Source: Prorocentrum cordatum (lineage: Eukaryota; Sar; Dinophyceae; Prorocentrales; Prorocentraceae). From it: DNA of 64,000 nt. The notes below the pieces were generated by a model. It saw only the letters and a list, made by a program, of their open reading frames with translations, did no database searches and was not told where the DNA came from. The stretch covers positions 1 to 64,000 of the forward strand of contig CAUYUJ010001365.1 in assembly GCA_963575745.1 (NCBI GenBank). Reading direction: 5' to 3'. Positions 31,747 through 42,803 of the stretch are shown here, piece by piece. Made by a program: the position numbers and the translations under genes. Position 1 is the first letter of the stretch, and the number at the start of each line of letters is the position of its first letter.

Positions 31747-32990
31747 GGATGAGCATCAATGTGAAGATCAAGCTGGGTTCTGGAGCAATTTCACAACGGC
31801 GTACCGTCTATTCAGTGACGCTGTTGCAGGAGAAATGCTATGAATTCCAACAGCAGCTATGGATACCCGCCTTATGTTTCCGCAAAGCCTTCGACTCCAT
31901 CGAGCAGGACAGCTTATGGTCAGCATTGCAACGATAAGTTGTGCTGGACGGGTACTTGCGCAAAACTTGTATGCTGGACAGACTGCAATAATGCGCACCG
32001 ACAGAATGATCAAGCAGTTCCCAGTTCAGCATGGCACTAAACAAGGCGACCCTTTCAGCTCTCTGCTGTTCAACGCTCTCTTGGAGGATGCCATGCGCGG
32101 AATTACAGCTAAATGGAAACGTCAGGGATGGGGGCTCAATGTTGGACAGGATCGTTGGATCATTAATTCACGATTCGCCGAAGATGTCTGGTGATTGGCA
32201 CATCCTTACACCAGGTCGGGAACATGCTTCAAGACAGCTGCGTCGCAGCTCGAGAAAGAGGTCTGGAGCTCCACCCAGACAAGACGAAGATCTTGAGCAA
32301 CGCTACGATGTGCTGAGGGGTGATCCAAAGCAGCTGCAGCGAAGGTCGACGGCATGAACATCGAGATCGTTCCACCTTCGGATGCGTGGAAAAATATGGG
32401 ACGACAGATGTCGTTCAGCAACGCGCACGAGACGGAGATCGACCACTGAATTTCAACGACGTGGAAATGAGTAAATATTCACCGGACTGAGCTGACAAGC
32501 GATCAATACTCCATCGGTTGCCGTCCTCGGCTCTCTGCGAGCACAGTATATTCGACCATGATGTACGGCTGTGAGGCATGGGTCTTGACCGAGCCTCTGG
32601 AGGACAAAGCGCGGCGAACCCAGCGAATGATGCTCCGAATGCTCGTCTGAATGCGGACGAGGACCAGACCTCATCCAGCGAGACCGCCGCAACCAAGAGC
32701 TCCTCGAGCAGTTGCAACTCTCGAATTGGCTTGGAATCTTGGACCGACTGGGCGAGGCGGGCGACCCGCAACGCAGAGCAGCGCCTGCAACGTTTTCACA
32801 TTTGCGATTGGACTACTGCGCGCAGATCTTCGGCTCGCAAGTGGCAATCTCGTTCACAGGGCCCGAAAACTCGTGGGCAAACTGGGTTCTGCAAGCGGAC
32901 ACCTTCTCAACCGCATCACCGGCGCCGTCAGGGAGGACAGCGAAAACGATGGTCAGAGGCCGTGGACACATACTGCTTGATCTGAGGGCC
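31747..32990 (+). pseudogene. LINE RT, 3' part (split by copia insertion)
   Basis: Continues the LINE RT of 21430-22157 after the copia insertion. DEHQCEDQAGF opens it, then a damaged palm A region with an in-frame stop near 31840, then YAGQTAIMRTDRMIKQF, HGTKQGDPFSSLLFNALLED and NSRFAEDVW. The catalytic box is F-A-E-D (codons 32174-32185), where the related copy at 3-4 kb has FADD, and is followed by a stop. The C-terminal region persists: TMMYGCEAWVLTEPLED, RRTQRMMLRML, then AEQRLQRFHICDW and GGQRKRWSEAVDTYCLI, ending near 32985. Several stops and the D-to-E change show that it was inactive. Confidence 0.75.
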
Positions 32991-33129
32991 GAAGTCCCGC
33001 CGCGCCGCCTTGTTCAGGGCTGGATCCCTGGATCCGATGGCAGCGCGCTCTTCCTTTCTCTCTCCCATTATCCCTGTCGAAAACAATACAACAGGCACTT
33101 CGCGGCTACAGTTTAAACCTGCGGCCACC

Positions 33130-33345
33130 CCGCGATCACTGTGCTGCTGGCGGGCGCCCCTGGCACAGTCTGCGCGTGCCCCGGACGTGGCACACTTGGC
33201 GCGGCTGGACAGTGCAGCACACTTGGAGCACGTGGCATATCTGGCGGGCGAGGCGTGCCTGGCACGCTTGGGCCCCAGGGGTGCCTGGCGCACCTGGAGC
33301 GAGTGGCACGCGTGGCGAACCTCGCCCGATCTCGCACGTGGGTTC
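33130..33345. repeat. Degenerate GTGGCACNCTTGG-type minisatellite
   Basis: Repeated words CGTGGCACACTTGG, GTGGCATATCTGG, GTGCCTGGCACGCTTGG and GAGTGGCACGCGTGG. It sits beyond the 3' end of the split LINE. Confidence 0.6.
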
Positions 33346-33599
33346 TGTTTTGGTTCCCGGTAGCTGCCCATCCATAGACGACCGCTGAGCATGCTGATGC
33401 CCTGGTGCTACTTATGTGCTGGGAGGGCCGTCGGCGTGAGCGAAATAACTTGCAGACGAGGAGGACCGGGGGGGCCGCGAGAGGTCAGAGCGTCCAAAAT
33501 CGCTTCGGCGAGAAGGCCAAAATGATTTTACGAAGGCGTTGGGCCAATTTTGGCCTCCTGGGGAGAGGCGCTAATTGGACCTCCCCTCTTCTTTGATCG

Positions 33600-33830
33600 G
33601 TCACCTCCACGATGACCCCATTATGGCCCCCCGGGCTCCGAAAAGTGCCCCAGAGGCGCCCAGGAGGCCCAAAAAGGTCCCAAAGATGCTCACAAGATGC
33701 CCCCAAGCGGCTCCCAAGGGATCCCCAAGAGGCCCGAAGAAGCTCGGCCGAGGCACCCAAAGCGCTTCAAGAGGAGCCCGGGACCGCCACGAGGCCCCGC
33801 AGACGCCGCCATAGCAAGCATACAACAAAC
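33600..33830. repeat. Degenerate CAAGATGCCCCC-type repeat
   Basis: Same style as 16400-17000 and 48300-48490: GGCCCCAAAAGTGCCCC-like words at irregular spacing. Confidence 0.5.
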
Positions 33831-33869
33831 TCTCAAAAGACACCCGAAGAGACTCCGCAAAGTATCCAA

Positions 33870-34070
33870 GAGGCTTCTGCCCTTTCTGTTCGCCCTCCTC
33901 CTCCTCTTCATCTTCATCATCCACAGGTTTGGGACATTCATCATCCTCCTCGCTCTTCCCTTGTCCCTCCTCCCTGCCCCCTCCTCCTCCTCATCCTCGT
34001 CCTACTCCTCCTCCTCCCCCGCCTCCTCCTCCTCTTCCTCCTCCTCCTCCTCATGCTCCTCCATTCTGAA
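33870..34070. repeat. TCC/CTT pyrimidine microsatellite
   Basis: Imperfect TCC/CTC/TTC tract. Confidence 0.85.
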
Positions 34071-34183
34071 TAACTCTTCCCTGTCGCACCCCGAGGCCGG
34101 TCGACAGGGCGGGCAGGGCGTTTCGCCTGAGTCTTCCTCACCGCTTACGACCCTGAAGCTTAAACGTCGGTTACAGCTGCACA

Positions 34184-34590
34184 TATTGAGGGCGGATGTT
34201 TTCAAAATGTGGCTCTCGCCTTAGCGACGCAACATTCGTTATACAAATTCGCACGAGTTTCACATGTTGAAGGCGGGTTGTTTTCAGAATGGTGCTCTCG
34301 CATTGGCGCCGCGCACATTCGTCATAAACATTCGCAAGAGCTTCACGGATTGAGGGTGTGTCGTTTTCATCATGCGGCCCTCGCCTTAGAACCGCCAACA
34401 CTCGTTATGGATACGTGCAAGAAGAAGAGCTTCACGGATTGAGGGCAAGTCGTCTTCAAACTGTGGCTCTTGCCTCAGCGCCGCGCGCATTCGTTGTAGA
34501 CATGTGCAAGAATTTAGTGGATTGAGGGCGGCTCCTTGTCAAAATGTGGCTCTTGTCATAACGCTGCGCGCACTCGTTTTGAATATTTGG
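34184..34590. repeat. Five-copy degenerate tandem repeat (about 83 bp)
   Basis: Each unit starts near ATTGAGGGCG, continues GTTTTCAAAATGTGGCTCT and ends in a CATTCGT...GCAAGAGCTTCACGG segment. Starts are near 34184, 34265, 34350, 34438 and 34522. Units are clearly related but well diverged, so the array is old. Confidence 0.75.
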
Positions 34591-34649
34591 AGAAAAGAAA
34601 CATGGTTCCCATGGTTAACGTACCAGACAATGTACTTCGCAAGGAGTCA

Positions 34650-34800
34650 AGATTGCAAGGGCGCAACAGTTACAGTGATTCGCGGTGCTGATGTTCCAGG
34701 AATGGTGTTCTGGCACGATTCAAAAGCGTCCAGACGCAACAGTCAGGTTGATTCGTGGCGTTGGAGTCCCGAGAATGGTGTTTTGGCATGCTCCTCCAGG
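34650..34800. repeat. Two-copy repeat around GCAACAGTTACAGTGATTCG
   Basis: GCGCAACAGTTACAGTGATTCG...AGGAATGGTGTTCTGGCA (from about 34659) is repeated as CGCAACAGTCAGGTTGATTCG...GAGAATGGTGTTTTGGCA (from about 34735). The period is about 76 bp. Confidence 0.65.
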
Positions 34801-34920
34801 GTCTTCAAACGGTTGTCTCCCAATGGTGCAGTTTCCTTAATCGAGATGAACCCTTGCAGAGGCCTATGCAGAGGGAACTTGGGGGAGGATTGATTCCAAT
34901 GTCGTTAATGAGTCTTGAGT

Positions 34921-35400
34921 TTACACAGCTCCTCCTCCTCCTGCTCCTTATGTTCCTTATGCTCCTCCACCTCCTCCTCCTCCTCGTTCTCCTCCTCTGG
35001 TTCCTCCTCCATCCTCCCCCTCTTGGGGCATGAAGGCTTCCCAGCCTGTATTCCACTGAATGCTCCCCCACATGCCTGATCGGAGCAACCCGCCTGGGAT
35101 TACGCAAAGCGTCTATATTTGCTCTCCGAGAAGGAGGAGGAAGAAGAGGAGGAGGATCAGGTGGGGGAGGATGCAGGATGAAGAAGGAGAAAGATGACGA
35201 GAAGGAGTTCCCCAGGACGGGCGAGGAGGAGGAGGATGAGGAGGAGGAGGAGGAAGAGGGAGGAAGAGAAGGAACGATCGGGTGTTCTCCCAGAAGGGAG
35301 AGGAAGAGAAGGACGAGGAGACAGAGAGGAGAGAGGAGGAGAGAGGAGGAGGGAAGAGGACGAGCAGACGCATCGAAACGCAGGAGGGCCTCTCAGAAAG
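34921..35400. repeat. TCC tract and GGA tract separated by a short spacer
   Basis: Pyrimidine tract at 34925-35020 and purine tract at about 35130-35355: opposite-strand versions of the same trinucleotide, separated by about 110 bp of unique sequence. Confidence 0.85.
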
Positions 35401-35800
35401 CCCTCCCACCCACCTCCGCGCCCTCTCGGGAAAGCGGAGCGCCTCTCCCGTCCTGCCCCCTCGGACCGCCTCCGAAGAAAAGCAGAGCACAGCAGCCCGG
35501 CTCGTGCCGCGCACGCGCGCCGCACACTCCTCCGATTGGGAGCCAGAAGCACACACACACACACACGGCCGGACTCACAGGCCGAGCAGCCCCAGCCCCG
35601 ACGCTGCGACGACCACTGCACCATCGCGGCAGCACGAGAAACACGACTGGGGCCGTAGACGCCATCTCCCTGCGGCCCTTCGCAAGCCGGAGCGACCTGC
35701 TGGCCCCGGGGGCCGAGCCAGGCCGCCTGCCCGGCGCGAGACGACTGCAACACCCCGACCTCGGGGACCCTGGAGCCTCGACTTCCAGGACGAACCTTCG

Positions 35801-35947
35801 GTCGGGCGTGTCCCCCTACAGGCGGGCTCTGGACGGAAAAAACCAAACAATATCCAAAACATCATCTAAAATGGTGGAGAAATCGTCCCCCGACTATTTT
35901 TTTGACTATCTTTGAAAGTATTTTTCCTGTCGAGGGACAGGCCCGAC
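35801..35947. mobile_element. MITE family C, copy 1 (147 bp)
   Basis: Starts GTCGGGCGTGTCCCCCTACA and ends TGTCGAGGGACAGGCCCGAC, imperfect inverted repeats. The A/T-rich interior with GTCCCCCGACTATTTTTTT is typical of this family. Confidence 0.75.
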
Positions 35948-36037
35948 TTGAGACGAACCCTGGCGCCCCCCCCCCCTGGTGGTGACCCCTCTTCCCGCAC
36001 CCCGGGCGCCGTGATCCTGTGGCGCCGACCCGCAGGA

Positions 36038-36233
36038 TCGGGAGCGGCAAAGAGGGGGGTGTCCAAGAGGGGGGGGTGCAAATCATGACCGGCGGCAGAT
36101 GCGCGGCCCAGCGGGGGGGGGCAGGGACGCAATGAAATGAGAAGAGGCGCCATGAAATCTGGGGAGATATCATGGCCCCCGCCATGATATCCACCCCTCC
36201 CATAGTCATCACCCCCCTCGTTGCCGCCCCCGA
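36038..36233. mobile_element. MITE family D, copy 1 (196 bp)
   Basis: Ends TCGGGAGCGGCAAAGAGGG and CCCTCGTTGCCGCCCCCGA form an imperfect TIR. The interior includes AAATCATGACC and the inner palindrome ATCATGGC...GCCATGAT. It is flanked by a 27-bp direct repeat (36011-36037 and 36234-36260) beginning GTGATCCTGTGGCGC. Confidence 0.75.
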
Positions 36234-36439
36234 GTGATCCTGTGGCGCGGACCCGCAGGAGGAGGAGGGGGGGGCCCAGGGACGGGAGCCCGCGTGGACC
36301 TCGCGGCCCCTCGGATGACCTCCTGCACGTGGCCGTGGAGGGCGTGCGCCTCGGCGATGGCGGCCAGCGTGGCGACCCGCTCGGCCTGCGTCTCCCCGAT
36401 GCCTCGCGGGGCCCCCGACCCGGCTCTCCGAGGATATTA

Positions 36440-36553
36440 GGGGAACAAAGAATGACATAAACATAAAAACTCGGAGGTCCGCGCAGATTTCTCGGATCCG
36501 AGAAATCGGCGCGGATCTCCGAGTTTTTATGTTTATGTCACTCTTTGTTCCCC
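36440..36553. mobile_element. Near-perfect 114-bp palindrome (hairpin element J)
   Basis: The two halves are reverse complements over nearly their whole length: GGGGAACAAAG...AAACATAAAAACTCGGA at the left and TCCGAGTTTTTATGTTT...CTTTGTTCCCC at the right, meeting at TCTCGGATCCGAGA. TA abuts both outer ends, as expected of a Tc1/mariner-type foldback MITE. Arms are about 57 bp with few mismatches. Confidence 0.85.
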
Positions 36554-36657
36554 TATGTTCCGCCCTGGGCCCTTCCTCTGCGTCGGCCTCCAGGGCAGGG
36601 CTGGACCTAAACAATGCTGTTCGTCCTGTCTTCGATCTGCTGTTCGTCTTGCCCTGC

Positions 36658-36849
36658 TCGGGAGCGGCCAAGAGGGGGGTGTCCAAGAGGGGGGGGTGCA
36701 AATCATGACCAGCGGCATGTGCGCGGCCCAGCTTGGGGGCCAGGGACGTAATAAAACAAGAAGAAGTGCCATGAAACCTGGGGAAGTATCATGGCCCACG
36801 CCATGATATCCACCCCCCCTAATCATCACCCCCTCTTTTCCGCCCCCAA
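36658..36849. mobile_element. MITE family D, copy 2 (192 bp)
   Basis: TCGGGAGCGGCCAAGAGG at the left, CCTCTTTTCCGCCCCCAA at the right, with the same interior as copy 1. CCTGC is present on both sides (36653-36657 and 36850-36854), a possible 5-bp target duplication. Confidence 0.75.
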
Positions 36850-37085
36850 CCTGCCTGCTTTCCTGCACCCCCCTGCCGGAACGAAGGACAAAACACAGCC
36901 GAGGCCCCGCAGCGCAACGTTCAGGCCCAGCCCTGCTCCGGGGCCCGCTGTCGGGCACCGCGGGGGCCAGCAGGCAGATGCGCCCGCCGCGCAGAACGGT
37001 CCCCGGGGAAGCGGTGAGGACCCCGGGGGTCACTCACAGGCTGCAGAAAATCCCACCGGGGCGAATCTCAGGATCTCGAGCTCTT

Positions 37086-37309
37086 GGGGCTGGGGGCCGG
37101 CCGGCCCGGCATTCCCACGGGCCCACCACGGGGTGTTCCCAGAGCCCAGACATGTTTTAGCAGTGTTCTTAGAACATAAGCCCGAGGTGTCACAAGAAGC
37201 CAGTCTCAGCCAAATATGGTCTAAGAACAAGTCGTGCAAACCGCAAAAAATCGTAGAAAGCTCTTCAGTGGGCCTTTGGGCGAGCCAGGACGCTTCGCCA
37301 CTGCTTGAG
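37086..37309. mobile_element. MITE family F, copy 1
   Basis: Related to 63108-63344: GGCCCGGCATTCCCACGGGC, AGCAGTGTTCTTAGAACATA, and the right end GGCGAGCCAGGACGCTTCGC followed by CACTGCTTGAG. The left terminus is diverged. Confidence 0.6.
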
Positions 37310-37436
37310 TTCTCGCCGTGCCTAGTGCTGCCCTCGAGGGCCCAAGGGGAGGCGTTCTTTGGGGCGCCCTGGTCGCGCCTCCGAGGACCTCTCGCTGAGA
37401 CAAGATCCCAGCAAGACTTCCCACCTTAACGTCGTC

Positions 37437-37704
37437 GTCGTCGTCCTCCTCCTCCTCCTCCTCCTCCTCCATATCCTCCTCCTCCTCCTCCGCCGCCTCC
37501 TCCTCCTCCCTCCTCCTCCTCCTCCTCCCTCCCCCTCCTCCTCCTCCTCCTCCTCCTCCTCCTCCTCCTCCTCCTCCTCCTCCTCCTCCCTCCTCTCCTC
37601 CTCCTCCTCCTCTCCTCCTCCTCCTCCTCCTCCCTCTCCTCCTCCTCCTCCTCCTCTCCTCCTCCTCCTCCTCCTCCTCCTCCTCCTCCTCCTCCTCCTC
37701 CTCT
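37437..37704. repeat. TCC microsatellite
   Basis: About 270 bp of TCC with a few CTCC and CGCC interruptions, preceded by a short GTC run. Confidence 0.95.
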
Positions 37705-38265
37705 ACCCGTGGTCCCGTAAGTATACGAAGTTGCTCTTTTCCAAGAACCATCGCATCACCAGACGCGTCGGCAGAGCGGGCCCAACGCTTCGCCCGAAAC
37801 TGCAGCACAACTCTAAAATGCTGAAGCTCGGACAGACATTCCGGCAACCGTTCGGACGGAGAGCGGGCGCTCTCCCAAAGCAAACTTCTCCTGCAGGAGT
37901 GTCCACGAGCGCCCTCTCGGGGCTGGAGCGGGCAGCCCCGTCCGCGCGGGAGCTGGCGGCGGGAAAATCCCAGAAGCAGGGGGGGGCCTTCCGAGCCGCC
38001 CCGCTCCACAAGAAAGCTCGCGGAGGGCCATCCCGAGAGAGGCACTGCCACAGCCTCCAGCAGATTGTCCGCGCGCACCTCTTCCCCCTCCGCCTCGGGC
38101 CCGAAGCTTAGGCTGTCAGGAGGCGGAGGTCGGAAGTGATGGTCAAAAAGCAGCCTTCTCTCCCCTCCTTCCCCGCTGGTCGACAGGTCTTGGCACGAAA
38201 GCAAGGGGGGTCTGTGTCGGGGGCGACGAAGGGGGCGGGGCCCAGCAGGAGGGGAGTTAGCGCAC

Positions 38266-38368
38266 CATGGCCCGAGGCATGTGCGCGGACGAGGGGGCAG
38301 CAGGGAAGGCATTGAAAGAAGAAGAAAGGACCATGAAATCTGATGATGCCATGGCCCCGCCCATGGCA
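38266..38368. mobile_element. MITE family D, partial copy
   Basis: GGCATGTGCGCGG, GAAAGAAGAAGAAAGGACCA, TGAAATCTGATGATGCCATGG and the palindromic CCATGGCCCCGCCCATGG match the right half of family D. The CA array begins just after it. Confidence 0.6.
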
Positions 38369-38375
38369 AAGATCC

Positions 38376-38377
<2 letters not shown>

Positions 38378-38428
<51 letters not shown>

Positions 38429-38435
38429 GCACGCA

Positions 38436-38488
<53 letters not shown>

Positions 38489-38535
38489 GCACACACACAC
38501 ACAAACACACACACAAACACACACACACACACACG
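38378..38535. repeat. CA microsatellite with GCAC block
   Basis: (CA)n with an internal (CGCA)n block at about 38430-38455. Confidence 0.95.
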
Positions 38536-38885
38536 CACAGTCCTCACCCCAGGCCTGGGCGCCCGAAAGCAGCGAAGTGCCCCTCCCGCCTCCAAGGCCG
38601 CGGCCGTCCATGGCGACAGCACAACCGAAAACCAGACCGACAGTGAAACCGAACCCGACACTTGTTTTACAAGCGCGAAGAAGCCCTGTGGCGAGAAAGG
38701 GAAAGGGAGGGAGGAAAGGCGGGGGAGGGAGAAACCGACGCAGGCCAACAAGCCACAAGCAGCCCGAACGGGCGCAGCGGCGCGGCAACAGCACAACAAT
38801 GTGCCGAACCGAATCGCCGGATCACAACCGGCTGCGGCGCAACGGGGTCGACCGAACCGCGGGTACCCTCGATGACCCCTTCTGT

Positions 38886-39090
38886 GGAAAGCCCGAAATG
38901 GGTACGGAACACCATGGCACGATGTCCAACAGCACAGGTGCTCCAAAACCGACAGCGGCCGCTGTGGGGCAGGCGTCATTTGCCCTGCGTGGACAACGTC
39001 CACGGCGACAGCGACAATCGACAATTCTGCAATGGACACGAACTGGTGTCGGTCTTCGTCCCCACTCTTTCTGTACCCATTTTGATCGCA
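38886..39090. mobile_element. Inverted-repeat family I, copy 1
   Basis: Left end GCCCGAAATGGGTACGGAAC, right end CTTTCTGTACCCATTTTGATC. These pair imperfectly and match the ends of 58811-59017; both copies contain a central CAGCGGCCGCTGT. Confidence 0.6.
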
Positions 39091-39099
39091 TCTAATTTC

Positions 39100-40100
39100 C
39101 CTTCTCTGTCCCAACCCTCGCTTTTATATGCAACAAACGGGCCCTGAGGGGAACGAGTCCTGGACCCTGGGTCCCTCCCCCTTTTCTTTTTGAAAGCGCC
39201 CTGGGCGTTTTCTTGCTACCGTTTTGCACGTCGGATTCTTGACAAGCCAAAAACGCAAAGCCTAACAAACGTGACGGTGTTGAAGTGTTTGTTGTTCGGA
39301 GGTTTTGAATAGTTGGGCCCGTCGCTGTGGATCAGCATTATAGACATATCTATCTATACATACATACATATATCTTAAAAACAAAAGCACATATATAACG
39401 TGTTGTTTGGCGTTTTGGTCGAAAGCTGTTCCGTGGTTTCCCTGCTGTCATCGCTCCATTTTTTTCGATTGCGCCGTCGTTCTCCCTATCAGAATTTCAA
39501 ACGCAACAAAAAAAACATTCTAACACTGGTGTAACGTCGAACCGAAACAGGCCCAGAGACTCGATGGCCCCACGAGGGGCATTCGGCCATCGAGCCCAGA
39601 GAACCGACGCCCCAGCCAACAGCGACAGCAAAAGAAGAGAAGAGCAACAGAAACAACAATACTGATAATAGGCACATGGAAAGGACAGCGCGCCGGGAGA
39701 AGGAACTGAAGACGGCGTAGACGGCAATGTTAAACACTGCAACCAACTGATATGAAAACTCGTCAACACCTGGCGAACCACGTAACCATACGAATCGTTG
39801 TTTTCGCGTTTTCGGTTTTATTGTCGGGACTATAAAATGCTTGAATATTCTATACCAACACGCCGGTGAAGCACATTATGCCACCGAGGAACCCCACATA
39901 CTGATCTGATGCCTGGAATGATGATAGCTGGAACGAAAAATGCGAGAATGATGCTGGTGGCCGTTGCCCCGCCGATACCGTTGGTGACGCCAGTCAAGCC
40001 TTGGGAGTGACACGCCGCGCGAACAACAGCCTGAACCATGGCGACCGCGGAAGAAAATGGGGCTGCAGGTAGGCAAGCGGACGGCACACGAGTCTAGAAG
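39100..40100. other. Intergenic, A/T-richer, nothing recognised
   Basis: Contains a short CATA run (39350-39372). No coding or repeat feature beyond that is supported. Confidence 0.45.
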
Positions 40101-40104
40101 CGCG

Positions 40105-41170
40105 TCGACTGGGGCGTGTAGAGACCGCGGTGAGGGACCACCCACTGCGCATCCCCTATGGTGCAAAAAAAAATGCCACGCATGCTGTGCATGGGCGCCA
40201 CGGGCGTATAGACTCTGCGGTGAAAAACACTCCCTGCGCACCCCTATGGTGTCGAGGAAAGTGCCACGCATGCTGTGCCTGGACGACCGGGGCGTGTAGA
40301 GACCGCGGTGACAAACCAGCCCTTGCGCACCCCTGATGGTGTCGAGAAAATGCCACGCCTGCTGTGCTTGGACGACTGGGGCGTATAGAGACCGCGGTGA
40401 GGGACCACCCCCTGCGCATCCCCTTATGGTGTCGAGAAAATGCCACGCCTGCTGTGCCTGGACGACTGGGGCGTATAGAGACCGCGGTGAGAGACCACCC
40501 CCTACGCACCCCTTATGGTGTCGAGAAATTGCAACGCCTGCTGTGCCTGGGCGACTGGGGCGTATAGAGACCGCGGTGAGAAACCACCCACTGCGCGCCC
40601 CTTATGGTGTCGAGAAAGTGCCATGCCTGCTGTGCCTGGACGACTGGAGCGTATAGAGACCGCGGTGAGGGACCACCCCCTGCGCATCCCCTTATGGTGT
40701 CGAGAAAAATCCACGCCTGCTGTGCCTGGGCGACTGGGGCGTATAGCGACCGCGGTGAGAGACTACCCCCTACACACCCCTTATGGTGTCGAGAAGTTGA
40801 AACGCCTGCTGTGCCTGGACGACTGGGGCGCAAATGGACCGCGGTGAAAGACCATCCCACGCGCACCCCGTATGGTGTCGAGAAAGTGCCACGCATGCTG
40901 TGCCTGGACGACTGGGGCGTATAGAGGCCGCGGTGAGAGACCACCCCCTGTGCACCCTTTCTGGTGTCGAGAAAGTGTTCCGTTTGCTGTGCCTGGACGA
41001 CCGGGGCGTATAGAGTCCGCGGTGAGAGACCACCCCCTGCGCACCCGCTACGGTGTCGAGCATATGCCACGCCTGCTATGCCCTGGACGACCGTGACGGA
41101 TAGCGGTCGCGCTCAGGGACCACCCCTTGCGCACCCCCTTTGGTGTCGAGGATACGCAACGCCTGCTTTT
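40105..41170. repeat. 89/90-bp tandem satellite, 12 copies
   Basis: Unit starts GGGCGTATAGAGACCGCGG, continues TGAGAGACCACCCCCTGCGC, ACCCCTTATGGTGTCGAGAAA and GTGCCACGCCTGCTGTGCC, and ends TGGACGACTG. Starts lie near 40111, 40189, 40289, 40378, 40468, 40557, 40647, 40737, 40826, 40916, 41005 and 41093. Inner units are most alike; edge units are diverged. Spacing of 89 or 90 bp makes frames open for several units (a repeating KCHACCAWTTGAYRDRGE-like peptide) before shifting. Confidence 0.9.
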
Positions 41171-41179
41171 CACTGCGAA

Positions 41180-41408
41180 ACCTACACGTATGTCTTGGAT
41201 ATGGCGTGTCATGCGTATGTGTATGATGCGCGTGCGGATGTATCTGGACGCGTGTCTCAGTGGGTGCCGGGTATGTGGCGCATACGTCGTGGGTGTGTGT
41301 GCGATGCAGTGAACACGCCAAGCGTGCACTGGCTTTGTCAGTGCGCGCGTGTAAATGTGAGTGCGTGAAGGTGTGTGTGTGTGGGTGTGAGTGTGTGCAT
41401 GCGCGCGG

Positions 41409-41453
<45 letters not shown>

Positions 41454-41620
41454 TGCGGGTCTCATGTGCGTGCTGTGCATGTGCGCGCTGGCCTTGCATG
41501 GTGTGTGGGGTGTGCGCGCGTGCGCGATAGTGTGCATGCGTGCGGCTGCAGGTGGACGCGTGTCTCATGTACGTGCCGTGCATGTGTTGTGCGTAGGTGA
41601 GAGAGGAAGAAGAGGTGAGG
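41180..41620. repeat. Degenerate GT-rich region with TA microsatellite
   Basis: TGTGTG/CGTGCG-rich sequence surrounding a (TA)n array at about 41410-41451. Confidence 0.8.
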
Positions 41621-42115
41621 AGGGAAGGGGGAAGTGAGTGTTCGAGGGAAACGCCGGCGGGACGCCAAGCATGCTGGGAACAATGCGCCCTGGGCACATT
41701 TAAGCAAAACCTGGCTTCCCCCAGGCCCAGCGTTTCGTCCCGAGTCGTTTTCTGACGGCCCTTCGCGCGTTGCTCAATGGGGCGGCGATGCATGGCGGGC
41801 GAAGAAACGTGCACCTGCTGCTCGGGCCCCAGGGGGCCCCCTTTTGGGGTCTCCCCTTTAAGCGCGAAGGGTCTGCCCCCGCCAGTCGCCCCCCCCACGA
41901 CGCAACGCCCGAGCCTTGAGGTCATGGGACAACATCAGGAGCCCCAAAACGGCGAAATAACTCGAGGACTCGTGTACAGCTGGACATACGCCAACAAAAA
42001 CATCCCTCGAGAACATGAAAGCCTCCGTCGGCCAAAACAAACCCAACATCTAAGGGTACCCTCCCCGGGATGCACAATGGTATCCAACAAACACGAAGAA
42101 CACGAATGTTGGATG
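41621..42115. other. Intergenic, nothing firmly recognised
   Basis: A phrase CATCCCTCGAGAACATGAAAG...CCTCCGTCGGCCAAAACAAA (about 42000-42040) is partly repeated at 42350-42380 and at 42725-42750 (family H below). No gene is seen. Confidence 0.4.
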
Positions 42116-42119
42116 TTCG

Positions 42120-42280
42120 TTTTGGGGACCTTCCTGGAGCCACTCGTTCCACACGTGCGTCGAAGCTGCGTCGAACGTCCGTCAAGCTAGGTCGAACCTG
42201 AGTCGAATTTGAGTCGAACTTGAGTCGAACCTGAGTCGAACTTGAATCGAACCTGAGCCGAACTGGGGTCGAACACATCC
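42120..42280. repeat. GAGTCGAACYT minisatellite
   Basis: About eight 10-12-bp units such as GAGTCGAACCT and GAGTCGAATTT between 42175 and 42270. Confidence 0.85.
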
Positions 42281-42289
42281 GCTAGGTGG

Positions 42290-42763
42290 GCTCCAGGAAG
42301 GCCCCCAAAACGAACATCTAACGAACGCACCCTCCCCGGACTGGTCTCGACCCTCCGTCGGCCAAAACAAACCTAACATCTAAGGGTACCCTCCCCGGGA
42401 TGCACGATAATATCCAACAAACACGAAGAACACGAATGCACCCTCCCCGAACTGGTCTCGATCTTCTGCCCCGCTCCGACTGTACCTCGGGACGCGTCTG
42501 CCGCATGGGCCGCCTGGCTCTCGGGTCTGAATTAGCTCGGGTCTCCCGCGGCCGCTCGGGACGACTCGAATGCACCACCCGAACGCCCTCGGCGAGGCGC
42601 AGCCCGCGAAAGCCGCCAGGAGCACACGAAAACGTATAGAAACTTCGAGCCGCCAGGAGCACACGAAAACGCATAGAAACTTCGGGCCTCGGTGCAGCTG
42701 GACCCAGGACAGAAGAGCACTCTTCAAGAACACGAGACCCTCCGCCGGCCCAAGGGGGGGGAG

Positions 42764-42803
<40 letters not shown>

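Noticed and set aside
35130-35915. Frames of 150-245 codons on both strands
   Set aside because: Derived from a GGA tract plus GC-rich sequence and read into a family C MITE; no domain.
40105-41170. Possible CRISPR array
   Set aside because: Units are contiguous 89/90-bp tandem copies with no unique spacers; the genome is eukaryotic and there are no cas genes.
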